Shown piece after piece: positions 9,646 to 23,197 of a stretch of DNA of 35,084 nucleotides. The stretch comes from an uncultured beta proteobacterium (GTDB taxonomy: Bacteria; Pseudomonadota; Gammaproteobacteria; Burkholderiales; Burkholderiaceae_B). The notes beneath the pieces were generated by a model. The model worked only from the letters and a program-made list of their open reading frames with translations. It was not told the DNA's origin and did not search any database. Numbering within the stretch: position 1 is the stretch's first letter; each line of letters starts with the position of its first letter. The DNA is taken from assembly GCA_903894155.1 (NCBI GenBank), contig CAITPF010000315.1, forward strand, positions 1-35,084. The letters run 5' to 3'. The translations under genes were made by a program, and so were the position numbers.

Positions 9646-10191
9646 CTATTTGGCGGGCGCGGGTGCCGCACCGGCCGCGGAATGCGTTTCAGCCGGCTGC
9701 GAAGGGGCCGCCGCAGCCGGCGTTGATCCAGAGCCCTGTTTTTCGGCCATGCCGAACATGAGCTTGCTGATCAGCGTCTCCAGGACGATGGCGCTCTGGG
9801 TGTACTGCACCACGTTGCCCTCGGTGAGGACTGCGTCGTCTCCGCCCGCTTCCACGCCGACGTACTGCTCCCCGAGCAGGCCGGAGGTCAGGATCTTCAC
9901 GGCGGAATCCGCGGGGAAGGTGTAGCGCTTTTCCAGTTGCAGGGTGACGACGGCCTGGAAGGTCTTGTCGTCGAACTGGATGCTGCCGACGCGGCCTACG
10001 ACGACCCCGGAGCTTTTGACCGGGGCGCGAACCTTCAGGCCGCCGATGTTGTCGAATTTCGCCAGCACGTGGTAGCTCGGGCCCAGCGAGGAAGAGCCCA
10101 GGTTGCCCGCACGCAGGGCGAGGAACGTCAGGGCGACCGCGCCCAGGAGCATGAAAATCCCCACCCACCAGTCATTTTTTTCGTTCGACAT
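9646..10191 (-). CDS. mlaD: MlaD, MCE-domain inner-membrane subunit
   Basis: MlaD anchors a hexameric MCE ring in the periplasm on the MlaFE transporter and binds phospholipid. It has 181 residues: a single membrane anchor at about residues 8-28 (WWVGIFMLLGAVALTFLAL), one MCE domain at about 36-115 (VLAKFDNIGGLKVRAPVK, LLGEQYVGVEAG), then an Ala/Pro-rich tail of about 35 residues that looks disordered. The ATG at 10191 has GGAG 7 bp upstream; a TTG two codons earlier is less likely. It lies 15 bp after mlaE. Confidence 0.94.
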   Translation of the reverse strand: MSNEKNDWWVGIFMLLGAVALTFLALRAGNLGSSSLGPSYHVLAKFDNIGGLKVRAPVKSSGVVVGRVGSIQFDDKTFQAVVTLQLEKRYTFPADSAVKILTSGLLGEQYVGVEAGGDDAVLTEGNVVQYTQSAIVLETLISKLMFGMAEKQGSGSTPAAAAPSQPAETHSAAGAAPAPAK

Positions 10192-10206
10192 CGACAAACT
10201 CCGAAA

Positions 10207-11004
10207 TCAGTTGCTGAACATCAGCGCGGTCAGCAGGAAATCAAGCCCCAGCACGGAAAGCGAGCTCACGACGACGGTGCGCGTGGTGGCGCGCGCCACG
10301 CCCTCGGGCGTCGGGCGGGCGACCCACCCCTGGAACAGGGCCACCGACGTGACGGCAAACCCGAAAACAATGCTCTTGAACACGCCGTTGGCGATATCCT
10401 TCCAGATATCGACACCGGCCTGCATTTGCGACCAGAACGCGCCGTCGTCGATCCCGATGAGCGGCACGCCCACCAGCCAGCCGCCGATGATGCCCACCAT
10501 CGAGAAAATCGCCGCCAGCACCGGCATCGCGATGACCCCGCCCCAGAAGCGCGGGACCAGCACGCGGCGAATCGGATCGACGGCCATGACTTCCATCGCG
10601 GCCAACTGCTCCCCGGCCTTCATCAGGCCGATTTCCGCCGTCAACGCGGTGCCGGCGCGCCCCGCGAAGAGCAGCGCGGTAATCACCGGGCCGAGTTCGC
10701 GGGTCAGCGATAACGCGACCAGCAGCCCCAGCGCCTGCTCCGAACCATAGCGGTTGAGCGTGTAATAACCCTGTAACCCGAGCACGAAGCCGACGAACAG
10801 ACCCGATACGGCAATGATCAATAACGAATGGTTACCGATGAAGTGTACCTGTTGCGATACCAGACGCGGTCTGGAGAGCGCGATCCCGCTGCGGGCGAGC
10901 AGCATGATGCAAAAGCGGGCGAAAAAGCCCAGCCGCAGCAGGTTTTTGCGCGTGTTGCGCCCAAGCGCCTCGATTTGCACGTGAATCTTTTGCGCGTTGA
11001 TCAT
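10207..11004 (-). CDS. mlaE: MlaE, ABC permease of the Mla system
   Basis: MlaE is the membrane permease of the MlaFEDB phospholipid transporter. The start MINAQKIHVQ overlaps the mlaF stop by 4 bp (ATGA) and gives 265 residues. The MlaE/YrbE signature is plain: LTRELGPVITALLFAGRAG followed by LTAEIGLMKAGEQLAAMEVM (about residues 110-150), with several long hydrophobic segments. It is coupled to mlaF in front and mlaD behind. Confidence 0.95.
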   Translation of the reverse strand: MINAQKIHVQIEALGRNTRKNLLRLGFFARFCIMLLARSGIALSRPRLVSQQVHFIGNHSLLIIAVSGLFVGFVLGLQGYYTLNRYGSEQALGLLVALSLTRELGPVITALLFAGRAGTALTAEIGLMKAGEQLAAMEVMAVDPIRRVLVPRFWGGVIAMPVLAAIFSMVGIIGGWLVGVPLIGIDDGAFWSQMQAGVDIWKDIANGVFKSIVFGFAVTSVALFQGWVARPTPEGVARATTRTVVVSSLSVLGLDFLLTALMFSN

Positions 11005-11840
11005 CGCGAGGCGCCTCCCTCGCGCGCGAGCCACGCGTCGAACGCGGGCGTGACGGGGTAATCAAACGCCACGGGCCCGTCCGGTGCGCCTTCCAGGAAC
11101 TGCCTGACATACGGATCGGTCGAGGCGCCGAGCTCATCGGGCGTGCCCTTCGCCTTGAGCGCGCCCTGACCCACCAGGTAGATTTCGTCGGCGATCGCGA
11201 AGGTTTCGGGCACATCGTGCGTGATGACGACCGAGGCGCAGCCCAGCGTGTCCGACAGGCTGCGGATGAGCCTTGCGGTGACGCCCATCGAGATCGGATC
11301 CAGCCCCGCGAAGGGCTCGTCATAGAAGATGAGCTCCGGGCTCAGGACGATCGCGCGGGCCAGCGCCACGCGGCGCGCCATGCCGCCGGAAATTTCGGAA
11401 ACCCGCAGGTGCGCCGCCGCGCGCAAGCCGACCGCTTCGAGCCTATCGAGCACCTTCGTGAGCAATTCGGCGTCCGAAAGGCGCAGGTGCTCGCGCAAGG
11501 GGAAGGCGACGTTTTCGAACACATCGAGGTCGGTAAACAGCGCGCCCTGCTGAAACAGCACGCCCATGCGCTGGCGCAGGGATCGCAAACTGCGTGCGTC
11601 GAGCCGGGCAAGATCAACGCCAAAGGCCTCGATCTTGCCGCCATGCGGCCGAATCTGTCCCGTCGCGGCGCGCAGCACCGTAGTCTTGCCAGAGCCCGAG
11701 CCGCCCATGATCGCCACGACCTGGCCGCGCCGGACCTCCATGCTGAAGTCGTGCAGCACGGTGAAGTCCCCATAGCCCAGCGATACGCCTTCAAGGCGCA
11801 ATACGGTATCGCTTGCGGGACTCAGGGGGGTTGAAGACAT
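11001..11840 (-). CDS. mlaF: MlaF, ABC ATPase of the Mla system
   Basis: MlaF is the ATPase of the Mla phospholipid transporter. The chosen start MSSTPLSPAS gives 279 residues; an open reading frame 87 bp longer exists but runs through the likely promoter. Motifs are Walker A GGSGSGKTT near residue 51, Q-loop region VLFQQGALF, signature SEISGGMARR, Walker B LIFYDEPFAGLD and switch H in VITHDVPE. It is the first gene of the long minus-strand series that runs to the his genes. The C-terminal tail after GTPDELG, which in E. coli MlaF helps dimerise with the partner, is present. Confidence 0.94.
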   Translation of the reverse strand: MSSTPLSPASDTVLRLEGVSLGYGDFTVLHDFSMEVRRGQVVAIMGGSGSGKTTVLRAATGQIRPHGGKIEAFGVDLARLDARSLRSLRQRMGVLFQQGALFTDLDVFENVAFPLREHLRLSDAELLTKVLDRLEAVGLRAAAHLRVSEISGGMARRVALARAIVLSPELIFYDEPFAGLDPISMGVTARLIRSLSDTLGCASVVITHDVPETFAIADEIYLVGQGALKAKGTPDELGASTDPYVRQFLEGAPDGPVAFDYPVTPAFDAWLAREGGASR

Positions 11841-11897
11841 CGTGAACCGATTGAACGAGGTGGCAACGGGGCGCGGGCGCCACGGCCAGAGGGTCGA

Positions 11898-11903
11898 ATT
11901 GTA
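11898..11903 (-). promoter_or_regulatory. Possible -10 element upstream of mlaF
   Basis: On the minus strand TACAAT lies 57 bp upstream of the mlaF ATG in the 109-bp gap between the Bug gene and mlaF. It matches the sigma-70 -10 consensus at five of six bases, but no clear -35 hexamer stands 16-18 bp upstream. As the first gap without gene overlap before the mla-his series it is a sensible promoter position. Confidence 0.35.
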
Positions 11904-11949
11904 GTACTTTGCCCAATAGGGGCTCACGGAGCCCGATGCGCCGTAGGGA

Positions 11950-12939
11950 TTATTCCGGCTTAATGTTGGCCGACTTGATCACCTTGGCCCACTTTTGCCG
12001 CTCGGATTCGATGAACTTGCCGAACGCTTCGGGCGTGCCGCCTTCGGCCTGGCTGCCGCTTTCCTTGATCGCGTTGACGACGTCCGGGTCCTTCAGGATC
12101 TCATTGAACGCGACATTCAGGCGCGCGATGATCGGCGCGGGCGTTCCCGCCGGGGCGATGATGCCTTGCCAGTTGTACGACTCAAAGCCCGGCACGCCCG
12201 ATTCCGCCATGGTGGGCACTTCGGGCAGGACTTCGATCCGTTTGGCCGACGTGACCGCGATCGGCCGGATCTTGCCCGCCTTGATCGACGGCATTGCCGC
12301 GTAGCCCATCTCGAACATCATCGACAGGTGCCCGGCCATCAGGTCGGTCGAGGCCGGGGCGCCGCCCTTGTAGGGGACGTGCACGATATCGATTTTGGCA
12401 TCCTCACGGAACATTTCACCCGAAAGGTGGTGCGCGCCGCCGATACCCGACGAGCCGAAGGTCAGCTTGCCCGGTTCCTTCTTTGCCAGGGCGATGAGTT
12501 CGACCAGGTTCTTGGCGGGCACCGCGTTCGAGACGCTGAGCACCAGCGGGCTATTCTCGATCAGGATGACCGGCGCGATATCCCTGGATACGTCGTAGGG
12601 CATCTTCTCCATCATCGTCGGGTTGACCGCGAGCGGTGCCAGGTGGCCCGACCCGATCGTGTAGCCATCGGGCGTGGCTTTGGCGACGATCGCCGTGCCA
12701 ATCACCCCGCCCGCGCCGCCCTTGTTTTCGACGACGACGGTCTGGCCGAGCTTGTCGGAGAGCTTGCGCGCCAGGAGCCGCATGCGCGTATCGCCAAATC
12801 CGCCTGCCGCGTAGGGAACGATCAGCGTGATGCTCTTGGTCGGCCAGGCGCCGGCGGCCTGCTGCGCGCGGGCCGGGCAAAGGGAGAGCGCCATGACGCC
12901 GGCGACGACGCCCGCCACGGCCAAACGGATTGGTTTCAT
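11950..12939 (-). CDS. Bug-family tripartite tricarboxylate transporter substrate-binding protein
   Basis: This periplasmic solute receptor of the TctC/Bug type binds small carboxylates or related compounds. It has 329 residues: a Sec signal peptide (cleavage after PARAQ near residue 26), then the Bug motifs WPTKSITLIVPYAAGGFGD, a conserved VVVENKGGAGG loop, and ATPDGYTIG. The ATG at 12939 has GGGGAG 7 bp upstream. No membrane components (TctA/TctB) are adjacent, so it is an orphan receptor, as are most of the many Bug proteins in Bordetella and Cupriavidus relatives. Its ligand cannot be read from the sequence. It lies between gltD and mlaF on the same strand but is probably an independent unit. 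Confidence 0.92.
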   Translation of the reverse strand: MKPIRLAVAGVVAGVMALSLCPARAQQAAGAWPTKSITLIVPYAAGGFGDTRMRLLARKLSDKLGQTVVVENKGGAGGVIGTAIVAKATPDGYTIGSGHLAPLAVNPTMMEKMPYDVSRDIAPVILIENSPLVLSVSNAVPAKNLVELIALAKKEPGKLTFGSSGIGGAHHLSGEMFREDAKIDIVHVPYKGGAPASTDLMAGHLSMMFEMGYAAMPSIKAGKIRPIAVTSAKRIEVLPEVPTMAESGVPGFESYNWQGIIAPAGTPAPIIARLNVAFNEILKDPDVVNAIKESGSQAEGGTPEAFGKFIESERQKWAKVIKSANIKPE

Positions 12940-13039
12940 CGGCAACTCCCCTTTAGGACGGATCCCAGAATCTTACCGCTGAACGCCGCGACCTTCACGA
13001 CGCCGCGCTTTGCCAAAATACCGCTCGCTCAACGCCGAT

Positions 13040-13055
13040 CGCCTGCCGCCAGGCG
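13040..13055. terminator. Small hairpin downstream of gltD
   Basis: CGCCTG-CCGC-CAGGCG forms a perfect 6-bp GC-rich stem with a 4-base loop, 30 bp past the gltD stop. There is no clear U-tract, so it may be only a processing or pausing hairpin at the end of gltBD. Confidence 0.3.
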
Positions 13056-13084
13056 CTTAGCGCTTACTGCTTACCGCTGACCGC

Positions 13085-13088
<4 letters not shown>
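13054..13088. repeat. Degenerate heptanucleotide tandem repeat at the 3' end of gltD
   Basis: Five consecutive 7-base units read on the plus strand CGCTTAG, CGCTTAC, TGCTTAC, CGCTGAC, CGCTCAC. The last unit covers the gltD stop codon and the rest lies in the 145-bp gltD-Bug gap. A separate unit (TTACCGCTGA) occurs near 12975. Such 7-bp arrays are probably made by slipped-strand replication. Confidence 0.7.
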
Positions 13089-14551
<1,463 letters not shown>

Positions 14552-14562
14552 GATGTGGTTCC

Positions 14563-19305
<4,743 letters not shown>

Positions 19306-19351
19306 GGCGTGCTCCGGGGCCACTGCGGCTATGTTGCAGTGCGAGAACGAG

Positions 19352-19380
19352 AAGATACGCCTGAAAATGCTGTGTTGCAA
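19352..19380 (-). promoter_or_regulatory. gltB: Putative sigma-70 promoter of gltBD
   Basis: Read on the minus strand, TTGCAA (19375-19380) and TATCTT (19352-19357) are separated by exactly 17 bp. Each matches four of six consensus bases. The expected start would leave a leader of about 40 bases before the gltB ATG. The REP-like hairpin abuts the -35 element directly upstream. Confidence 0.5.
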
Positions 19381-19381
19381 G

Positions 19382-19450
19382 AAATTAAAATAGGGTGCGT
19401 CCCTATTTTAATTTGCACCAACTTGATGCCAAAATTAATAGGGGACGCAT
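19382..19450. repeat. REP-like palindrome plus inverted partial copy, next to transposase-like gene
   Basis: A perfect 14-bp inverted repeat, AAATTAAAATAGGG and CCCTATTTTAATTT, flanks the 5-base loop TGCGT (19382-19414). A second element at 19431-19450, AAAATTAATAGGGGACGCAT, resembles the reverse complement of the hairpin's right half plus loop and abuts the stop of the transposase-like gene. The AT-rich arms with a GGGACGC core are the layout of REP elements tied to Y1 (RAYT) transposases. The hairpin could also stop read-through from the gene upstream into gltB. Confidence 0.7.
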
Positions 19451-20148
19451 CATTGTGGTGCCGCCTCGGGCTTCACTTTGCGCGGGCGACCCCTTGTTCC
19501 GGGCGTGAGCCGGCGGCTTGCTGCCCCGGCAATGCCTTGGATAAACGCTTCGTCGCCAAGCGCCCCCTGCCCGCGCAGCGCAGCGGCAATCCGCTGGTCG
19601 GAGGATGGCGGATTACCGTCGAGCAGAATCTGCCGGTAGACCGCTTGCCTGTCGAAGGGCGTATTGCCGCAAGCCCAGTAATCGACGTGTGGCGCAAGCC
19701 AGGCCGGCTGCACGGCAAGCCCGCCCGTGTGGGCCTGCGCCGAAGACCAGGGCCAGCCGTCGGGTTCCTCCACGAGCCCCTCGCGTAGCGGCATGCGCTC
19801 GAGCCAGACGAGCGCGGGCAAGACCCAGGCGCCGGGCTGCAGCAGCGTCGAGCGATATCGGTGGGCGAAGACGCTGCCATGCCGGGTCGAGGAGGCCAGG
19901 TTGCGCCCGAGCGACTGGATCACGCGCGAGACGCCGACGGCGTTGGCCGGGGTTGCGAGCAGCCCGATGCCGGCGACCGTCAGGCTCCAGCCTTGCAGCG
20001 CGATTTCATGGGTGCGGGCGGCCTCGGCGAGCCAGCGGGTGAGGTTGCGGTAGCACGCGGAATCGAGGCTCGCGCTGACGGCAGGAAGAAAATCCGCCAT
20101 CGCCAATTGAGTGACGCCGGGTGCGTAGAGCCTGGGGAGCCGGGCCAT
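19450..20148 (-). CDS. REP-associated tyrosine transposase-like protein, catalytic residues missing
   Basis: This 232-residue protein resembles Y1/RAYT transposases. The fold landmarks are QGWSLTVAGIGLLATP, which aligns with the strand that normally carries HUH histidines (NHVHLLVTP type), then SRVIQSLGRN and RYRSTLL. The expected HxH is replaced by AGIG, and the tyrosine normally found just after SLGR is replaced by LASS, so single-strand cleavage is unlikely. The C-terminus is basic (TRGRPRKVK), like an AT-hook, which suggests DNA binding. It begins 21 bp after the YjiK-like gene with GAGG in front, and REP-like palindromes follow its stop. A domesticated DNA-binding protein or a decaying transposase are both possible. 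The alignment is from memory of the family. Confidence 0.75.
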   Translation of the reverse strand: MARLPRLYAPGVTQLAMADFLPAVSASLDSACYRNLTRWLAEAARTHEIALQGWSLTVAGIGLLATPANAVGVSRVIQSLGRNLASSTRHGSVFAHRYRSTLLQPGAWVLPALVWLERMPLREGLVEEPDGWPWSSAQAHTGGLAVQPAWLAPHVDYWACGNTPFDRQAVYRQILLDGNPPSSDQRIAAALRGQGALGDEAFIQGIAGAASRRLTPGTRGRPRKVKPEAAPQ

Positions 20149-20169
20149 GGGCGCGCCTCGGGTTGCCCC

Positions 20170-21114
20170 TCAGGGCTTGCTCAGGCGGTAGAACAGGTTC
20201 GGGGCGCTGACGATAAAGATCGTGCCCGCGTCGTCGGTGGCGAGACCTTCGGGCTTGGGCATGGGCTTGCCACCCTTGGGCGAGAGCGAGAGCATGCCCC
20301 GGCCTTCGCCGCTATCGCCGTCGAGTTGCACGATCATCTGCGATTCTTCGCTCAGCAGAAACACCCGGCCGGTTTCCGGATCGACCTCGACCGAGGAGAG
20401 ATCCGTGGCGAAGGGGATATCGTCGAGCCAGTTGCTGATGTTATCGATGCGCAGCCCGCGCGATTCCGGAGACTGAAGATAACTTAGCCCGCTGATGCGG
20501 TAGAGCGCCCGCGGGCTGTGCTCTTTGGCGACGTAGAGGCGATCGCGCTTGAGGTCGTAGCCCAGGCCCTGGAACCCGAAGTTGGCATTCTCGCTATCGC
20601 CGAACCGCAGCACCAGCGCGAACGCCTTGGTGACATCGATCTGCTGGGGCGTCGCCGGGATCTCGGTCAGGACAATGCGGTTGCGCTTGCCGTTGACAAT
20701 GGCGACCCGGTTGCCGCCGAACCACGCGATACCGTCCGCGTCGGAAATGCCCTTGAGCGGGTACGTGCCAAGTACCTGGCCGTCGATGGACATGCCCACG
20801 AGCGTGGCCGGGTTGTTCAGCACGGCCCAGAGTTTCTTTTGCAGGGGGTCGTAGGCAAGCCCCGCGAAGTTGCCCTCAAGGCCCTCGACAATCGTGGGCG
20901 CGCCGGGTGCCGCGTAGCCGGTCAGCGTGTTGCCGCCGTTGGCCTCGATCTTCTGCTCCCACAGGGCCTGCTTGGCCGCGAGCCCGGAAATCCACCGGTA
21001 GGCGACCTGCTCGGCGTGGTAATAGCGCACGCCGATGTACGTCGCCCAGCCGACCGCGATGACCAGCAGACACGCGAGCAGTATTTTGGAGAGAAACTTG
21101 ACTAAGTCGGACAT
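20170..21114 (-). CDS. SdiA-regulated/YjiK-family membrane-anchored protein
   Basis: This 314-residue protein has one N-terminal membrane anchor (about residues 8-28, ILLACLLVIAVGWATYIGV) and a periplasmic domain with the beta-propeller pattern of the SdiA-regulated family (YjiK). Repeated blade motifs are FAGLAYDPLQKKLWAVLN, GISDADGIAWFGGNRVAIV, FGFQGLGYDLKRDRLYVAKE, LSSVEVDPETGRVFLLSEES and KPEGLATDDAGTIFIVS. The family has no settled biochemical role. It is divergent from rpoH (the CIRCE site lies 107 bp upstream of its start) and is followed 21 bp later by the transposase-like gene. Confidence 0.82.
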   Translation of the reverse strand: MSDLVKFLSKILLACLLVIAVGWATYIGVRYYHAEQVAYRWISGLAAKQALWEQKIEANGGNTLTGYAAPGAPTIVEGLEGNFAGLAYDPLQKKLWAVLNNPATLVGMSIDGQVLGTYPLKGISDADGIAWFGGNRVAIVNGKRNRIVLTEIPATPQQIDVTKAFALVLRFGDSENANFGFQGLGYDLKRDRLYVAKEHSPRALYRISGLSYLQSPESRGLRIDNISNWLDDIPFATDLSSVEVDPETGRVFLLSEESQMIVQLDGDSGEGRGMLSLSPKGGKPMPKPEGLATDDAGTIFIVSAPNLFYRLSKP

Positions 21115-21220
21115 TCCCGAATCCAGGGTGAAGCGGCACGGCTAGCGCCGTCCTCAGGAGTCCCCCGAGATTAACACCCCGAGCAGAATTGCGGAACTTT
21201 CGCCCCACATTACCGTCTTA

Positions 21221-21247
21221 TTAGCACTCGGTGCGTGAGAGTGCTAA
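21221..21247 (+). promoter_or_regulatory. rpoH: CIRCE operator (HrcA site) upstream of rpoH
   Basis: TTAGCACTC, nine bases, GAGTGCTAA: a perfect match to the CIRCE consensus with the canonical N9 spacer. It ends 44 bp before the rpoH ATG. CIRCE is bound by the HrcA repressor, which needs GroEL to stay active, so rpoH should be derepressed when GroEL is titrated by unfolded protein. A weak sigma-70-like promoter (TTGCGG at 21189-21194, TACCGT at 21211-21216, 16-bp spacer) would place the transcript start inside the operator. A CCCCACATT block at 21203-21211 resembles a sigma-32 -10 but has no clear -35. Confidence 0.93.
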
Positions 21248-21291
21248 GATTATCTGGCCGTCGCACCGGAGAACAGGAGCGACACGCTTTT

Positions 21292-22173
21292 ATGACAGGT
21301 ACTACCGCCTTGACACTGCAACACAGCCAGATGGCCCACGCGATCGCCAACCCCGGCGCGCTCGGAACCATTGACGCCTACATTTCGACGGTCAACCGTC
21401 TTCCCGTGCTCACAGCAGAGCGCGAGGTTGAGCTTGCCCGCAGTTTGCGCGATGACAACAACCTGGACGCCGCGCGCGAGCTGGTTTTATCCCATTTGCG
21501 TCTGGTCGTCTCGGTTGCGCGTCAGTATCTTGGCTACGGCCTGCCCCACGCGGATCTCATCCAGGAAGGCAACGTCGGCCTGATGAAGGCTGTCAAGCGC
21601 TTCGACCCGGAGCGCGGCGTGCGGCTGGTGTCCTTCGCGGTGCACTGGATCAAGTCCGAGATCCACGAATACATCGTGCGCAACTGGCGCCTGGTCAAGG
21701 TGGCCACCACCAAAGCCCAGCGCAAGCTGTTCTTCAACCTGCGCAGCATGCGGCCCGACGGCCACACGCTCGATGGCGCGCAGGTCGATGACATCGCCGG
21801 CAAGCTTAACGTGCGAACCGAAGACGTGCGCGAGATGGAAGTGCGCATGTCGGGCCGCGAGCTGTCGCTCGAAAACCAGGATGACGACGACGAGCACTTC
21901 GCGCCGATCGCTTACCTATCCGATGACGGCAAGGCCGATCCGACCCAGGTGCTTGAGCGCCGTGCGGTCGATGTGATGCAGGGCGAAGGCCTTTCGCAGG
22001 CGCTCGAAGCGCTCGATCCGCGTTCGCGGCGCATCGTGCAGGCGCGCTGGCTGCAGGATGACGGCGGCGTCACGCTGCACGAACTGGCTGAGGAATTCGG
22101 CGTTTCGGCCGAGCGCATCCGCCAGATCGAAGTCGCCGCCATGAAAAAGATGCGCGCGGCGCTGACAGCCTGA
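21292..22173 (+). CDS. rpoH: RpoH, heat-shock sigma factor sigma-32
   Basis: RpoH directs RNA polymerase to heat-shock promoters. The start MTGTTALTLQ gives 293 residues; an upstream in-frame start would read through the CIRCE site. Visible parts are region 1.2 (AYISTVNRLPVLTAERE), region 2.1-2.4 (LRLVVSVARQYLGYGL, DLIQEGNVGLMKAVKRFDPERGVRLVSFAVHWIK), the diagnostic RpoH box QRKLFFNLR at residues 143-151, and region 4.2 with the helix-turn-helix (LHELAEEFGVSAERIRQIE). GGAG lies 12 bp before the ATG, which is rather far. It is divergent from the YjiK-like gene and controlled by the CIRCE site. Confidence 0.97.
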   Translation: MTGTTALTLQHSQMAHAIANPGALGTIDAYISTVNRLPVLTAEREVELARSLRDDNNLDAARELVLSHLRLVVSVARQYLGYGLPHADLIQEGNVGLMKAVKRFDPERGVRLVSFAVHWIKSEIHEYIVRNWRLVKVATTKAQRKLFFNLRSMRPDGHTLDGAQVDDIAGKLNVRTEDVREMEVRMSGRELSLENQDDDDEHFAPIAYLSDDGKADPTQVLERRAVDVMQGEGLSQALEALDPRSRRIVQARWLQDDGGVTLHELAEEFGVSAERIRQIEVAAMKKMRAALTA

Positions 22174-22213
22174 TTCTGCTCGACCCGGTTCGCACACGGA
22201 TCTGATCGCCCGA

Positions 22214-22237
22214 GCGGGCAGATTACGGCACTGCCGC
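22214..22237. terminator. Weak bidirectional hairpin between rpoH and the Nudix gene
   Basis: GCGGGCAG and CTGCCGC can pair with one bulged G around ATTACGGCA. It sits in the 64-bp gap where rpoH and the Nudix gene converge, and is followed by TTAA rather than a U-tract. A modest candidate only. Confidence 0.3.
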
Positions 22238-23074
22238 TTAATCGCCCGCGCAGTTGCGCAGCAGATCCTCGGTGATCACGATCGTCGCTTCGACGGTAAA
22301 CGCGCCTTCCTGCAGCATGCGCAGCACCTCTGCGGGCGCCAGGCACCTGATCTCCATGACTTCCCCATCCCGGTTTTTCGGGATCACGTGCGGCGCGAGC
22401 ACACATTCGCATGTCAGCACGTCCTCGGCCTGATAGCCTTCCGGAATCCGGCGGCGCATGCGGGTGACCTGGTGCAGCGCATTGCGCGGCGCGATATCCT
22501 GCGGATCGAGCCCTGCTTCTTCATCGCACTCGCGCACAAGCGCCAGTTGCTCCGGTTCGCCTGCCCCGATCAGCCCGCCGACCAGCGTATCCCACCTGCC
22601 CGGGTCCGTCGCTTTCGTCAGCGCCCGTCGTGCAACCCACAGCCTGCCGTCCGTTGACCAGCCGTTCAGGTGAACGGCCCGGGTCACCAGGCCGAGCGGG
22701 CGCATGACGCCGCGTTCGATCGCGGCTACCCGCACGGGCGGATCGCCCGCGTCTGTCCAGACATCCAGAAGTTCGTTTCGCCATCCGGGGGTGTGGCCGG
22801 CCGCGCGCAGCGTTTCAGCAATCGTCGCCAATAGAGCATCAAGCCCGGCGCCCGGCGCCAGGCTGCGCCCGATGTGCGCCTGCGTGTCGTCGAGCTCGAC
22901 GCCTGTGGTGTTTTTGAGGGTGTCAGCGATAGGAGGAAACAACCAGCCACAGCGATATCCGGCAATCGACAGAGGCAGAGATCCGTCGTGCGGCGTCTGG
23001 TTCGCGCGCTCGAGATAGGCTTGCAACAAGGCTTTCAGGTCACTGCGGGGCAGTAACGGTGCGCGCGGGGGCAT
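22238..23074 (-). CDS. Nudix hydrolase with N-terminal DUF4743-like domain
   Basis: The 278-residue protein has a complete Nudix box at residues 167-189 (GLIGAGE ... RECDEEAGL), fitting Gx5Ex7REUxEExGU, which binds Mg and hydrolyses a nucleoside diphosphate linked to another moiety. The N-terminal part (CGWLFPPIADTL; VERGVMRPLGLVT-like region) resembles DUF4743, found with Nudix domains in plant and fungal thiamine-pyrophosphate-related proteins. RWDTLVGGLIGAGE is typical of this subgroup. The ATG at 23074 was chosen; the longer TTG-started frame would cover the ctaC -35 element. Thiamine-phosphate derivative hydrolysis is plausible but unproven. Confidence 0.85.
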   Translation of the reverse strand: MPPRAPLLPRSDLKALLQAYLERANQTPHDGSLPLSIAGYRCGWLFPPIADTLKNTTGVELDDTQAHIGRSLAPGAGLDALLATIAETLRAAGHTPGWRNELLDVWTDAGDPPVRVAAIERGVMRPLGLVTRAVHLNGWSTDGRLWVARRALTKATDPGRWDTLVGGLIGAGEPEQLALVRECDEEAGLDPQDIAPRNALHQVTRMRRRIPEGYQAEDVLTCECVLAPHVIPKNRDGEVMEIRCLAPAEVLRMLQEGAFTVEATIVITEDLLRNCAGD

Positions 23075-23112
23075 GGCGTGTTGCTCGGGGCTGACGGGGA
23101 AGGAATTGTAGT

Positions 23113-23141
23113 TTAGCAATTACCGTACTTGCCGCTATAAT
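23113..23141 (+). promoter_or_regulatory. ctaC: Putative sigma-70 promoter of the ctaC operon
   Basis: TTAGCA (23113-23118) and a perfect TATAAT (23136-23141) are separated by 17 bp. This gives a 5' leader of about 135 bases before ctaC. The divergent Nudix gene starts 39 bp to the left. Confidence 0.72.
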
Positions 23142-23166
23142 CCGCCGGTTCCATTGTGATTCGAGT

Positions 23167-23197
23167 TGAATCGCGGCTCTTTTTTGGCCTCGATTCA
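23167..23197 (+). promoter_or_regulatory. Leader hairpin upstream of ctaC
   Basis: TGAATCG (23167-23173) pairs with CGATTCA (23191-23197), and inside it GGC (23175-23177) pairs with GCC (23187-23189) across a loop containing six T. It lies in the transcribed leader of ctaC. An RNA control element or mRNA stabiliser is possible; no known riboswitch was recognised. Confidence 0.4.

Noticed and set aside
19382..19414. Hairpin as a simple rho-independent terminator
   Set aside because: The perfect AT-rich stem with GGGACGC core and the second partial copy fit a REP-type element better; a terminating side effect remains possible.
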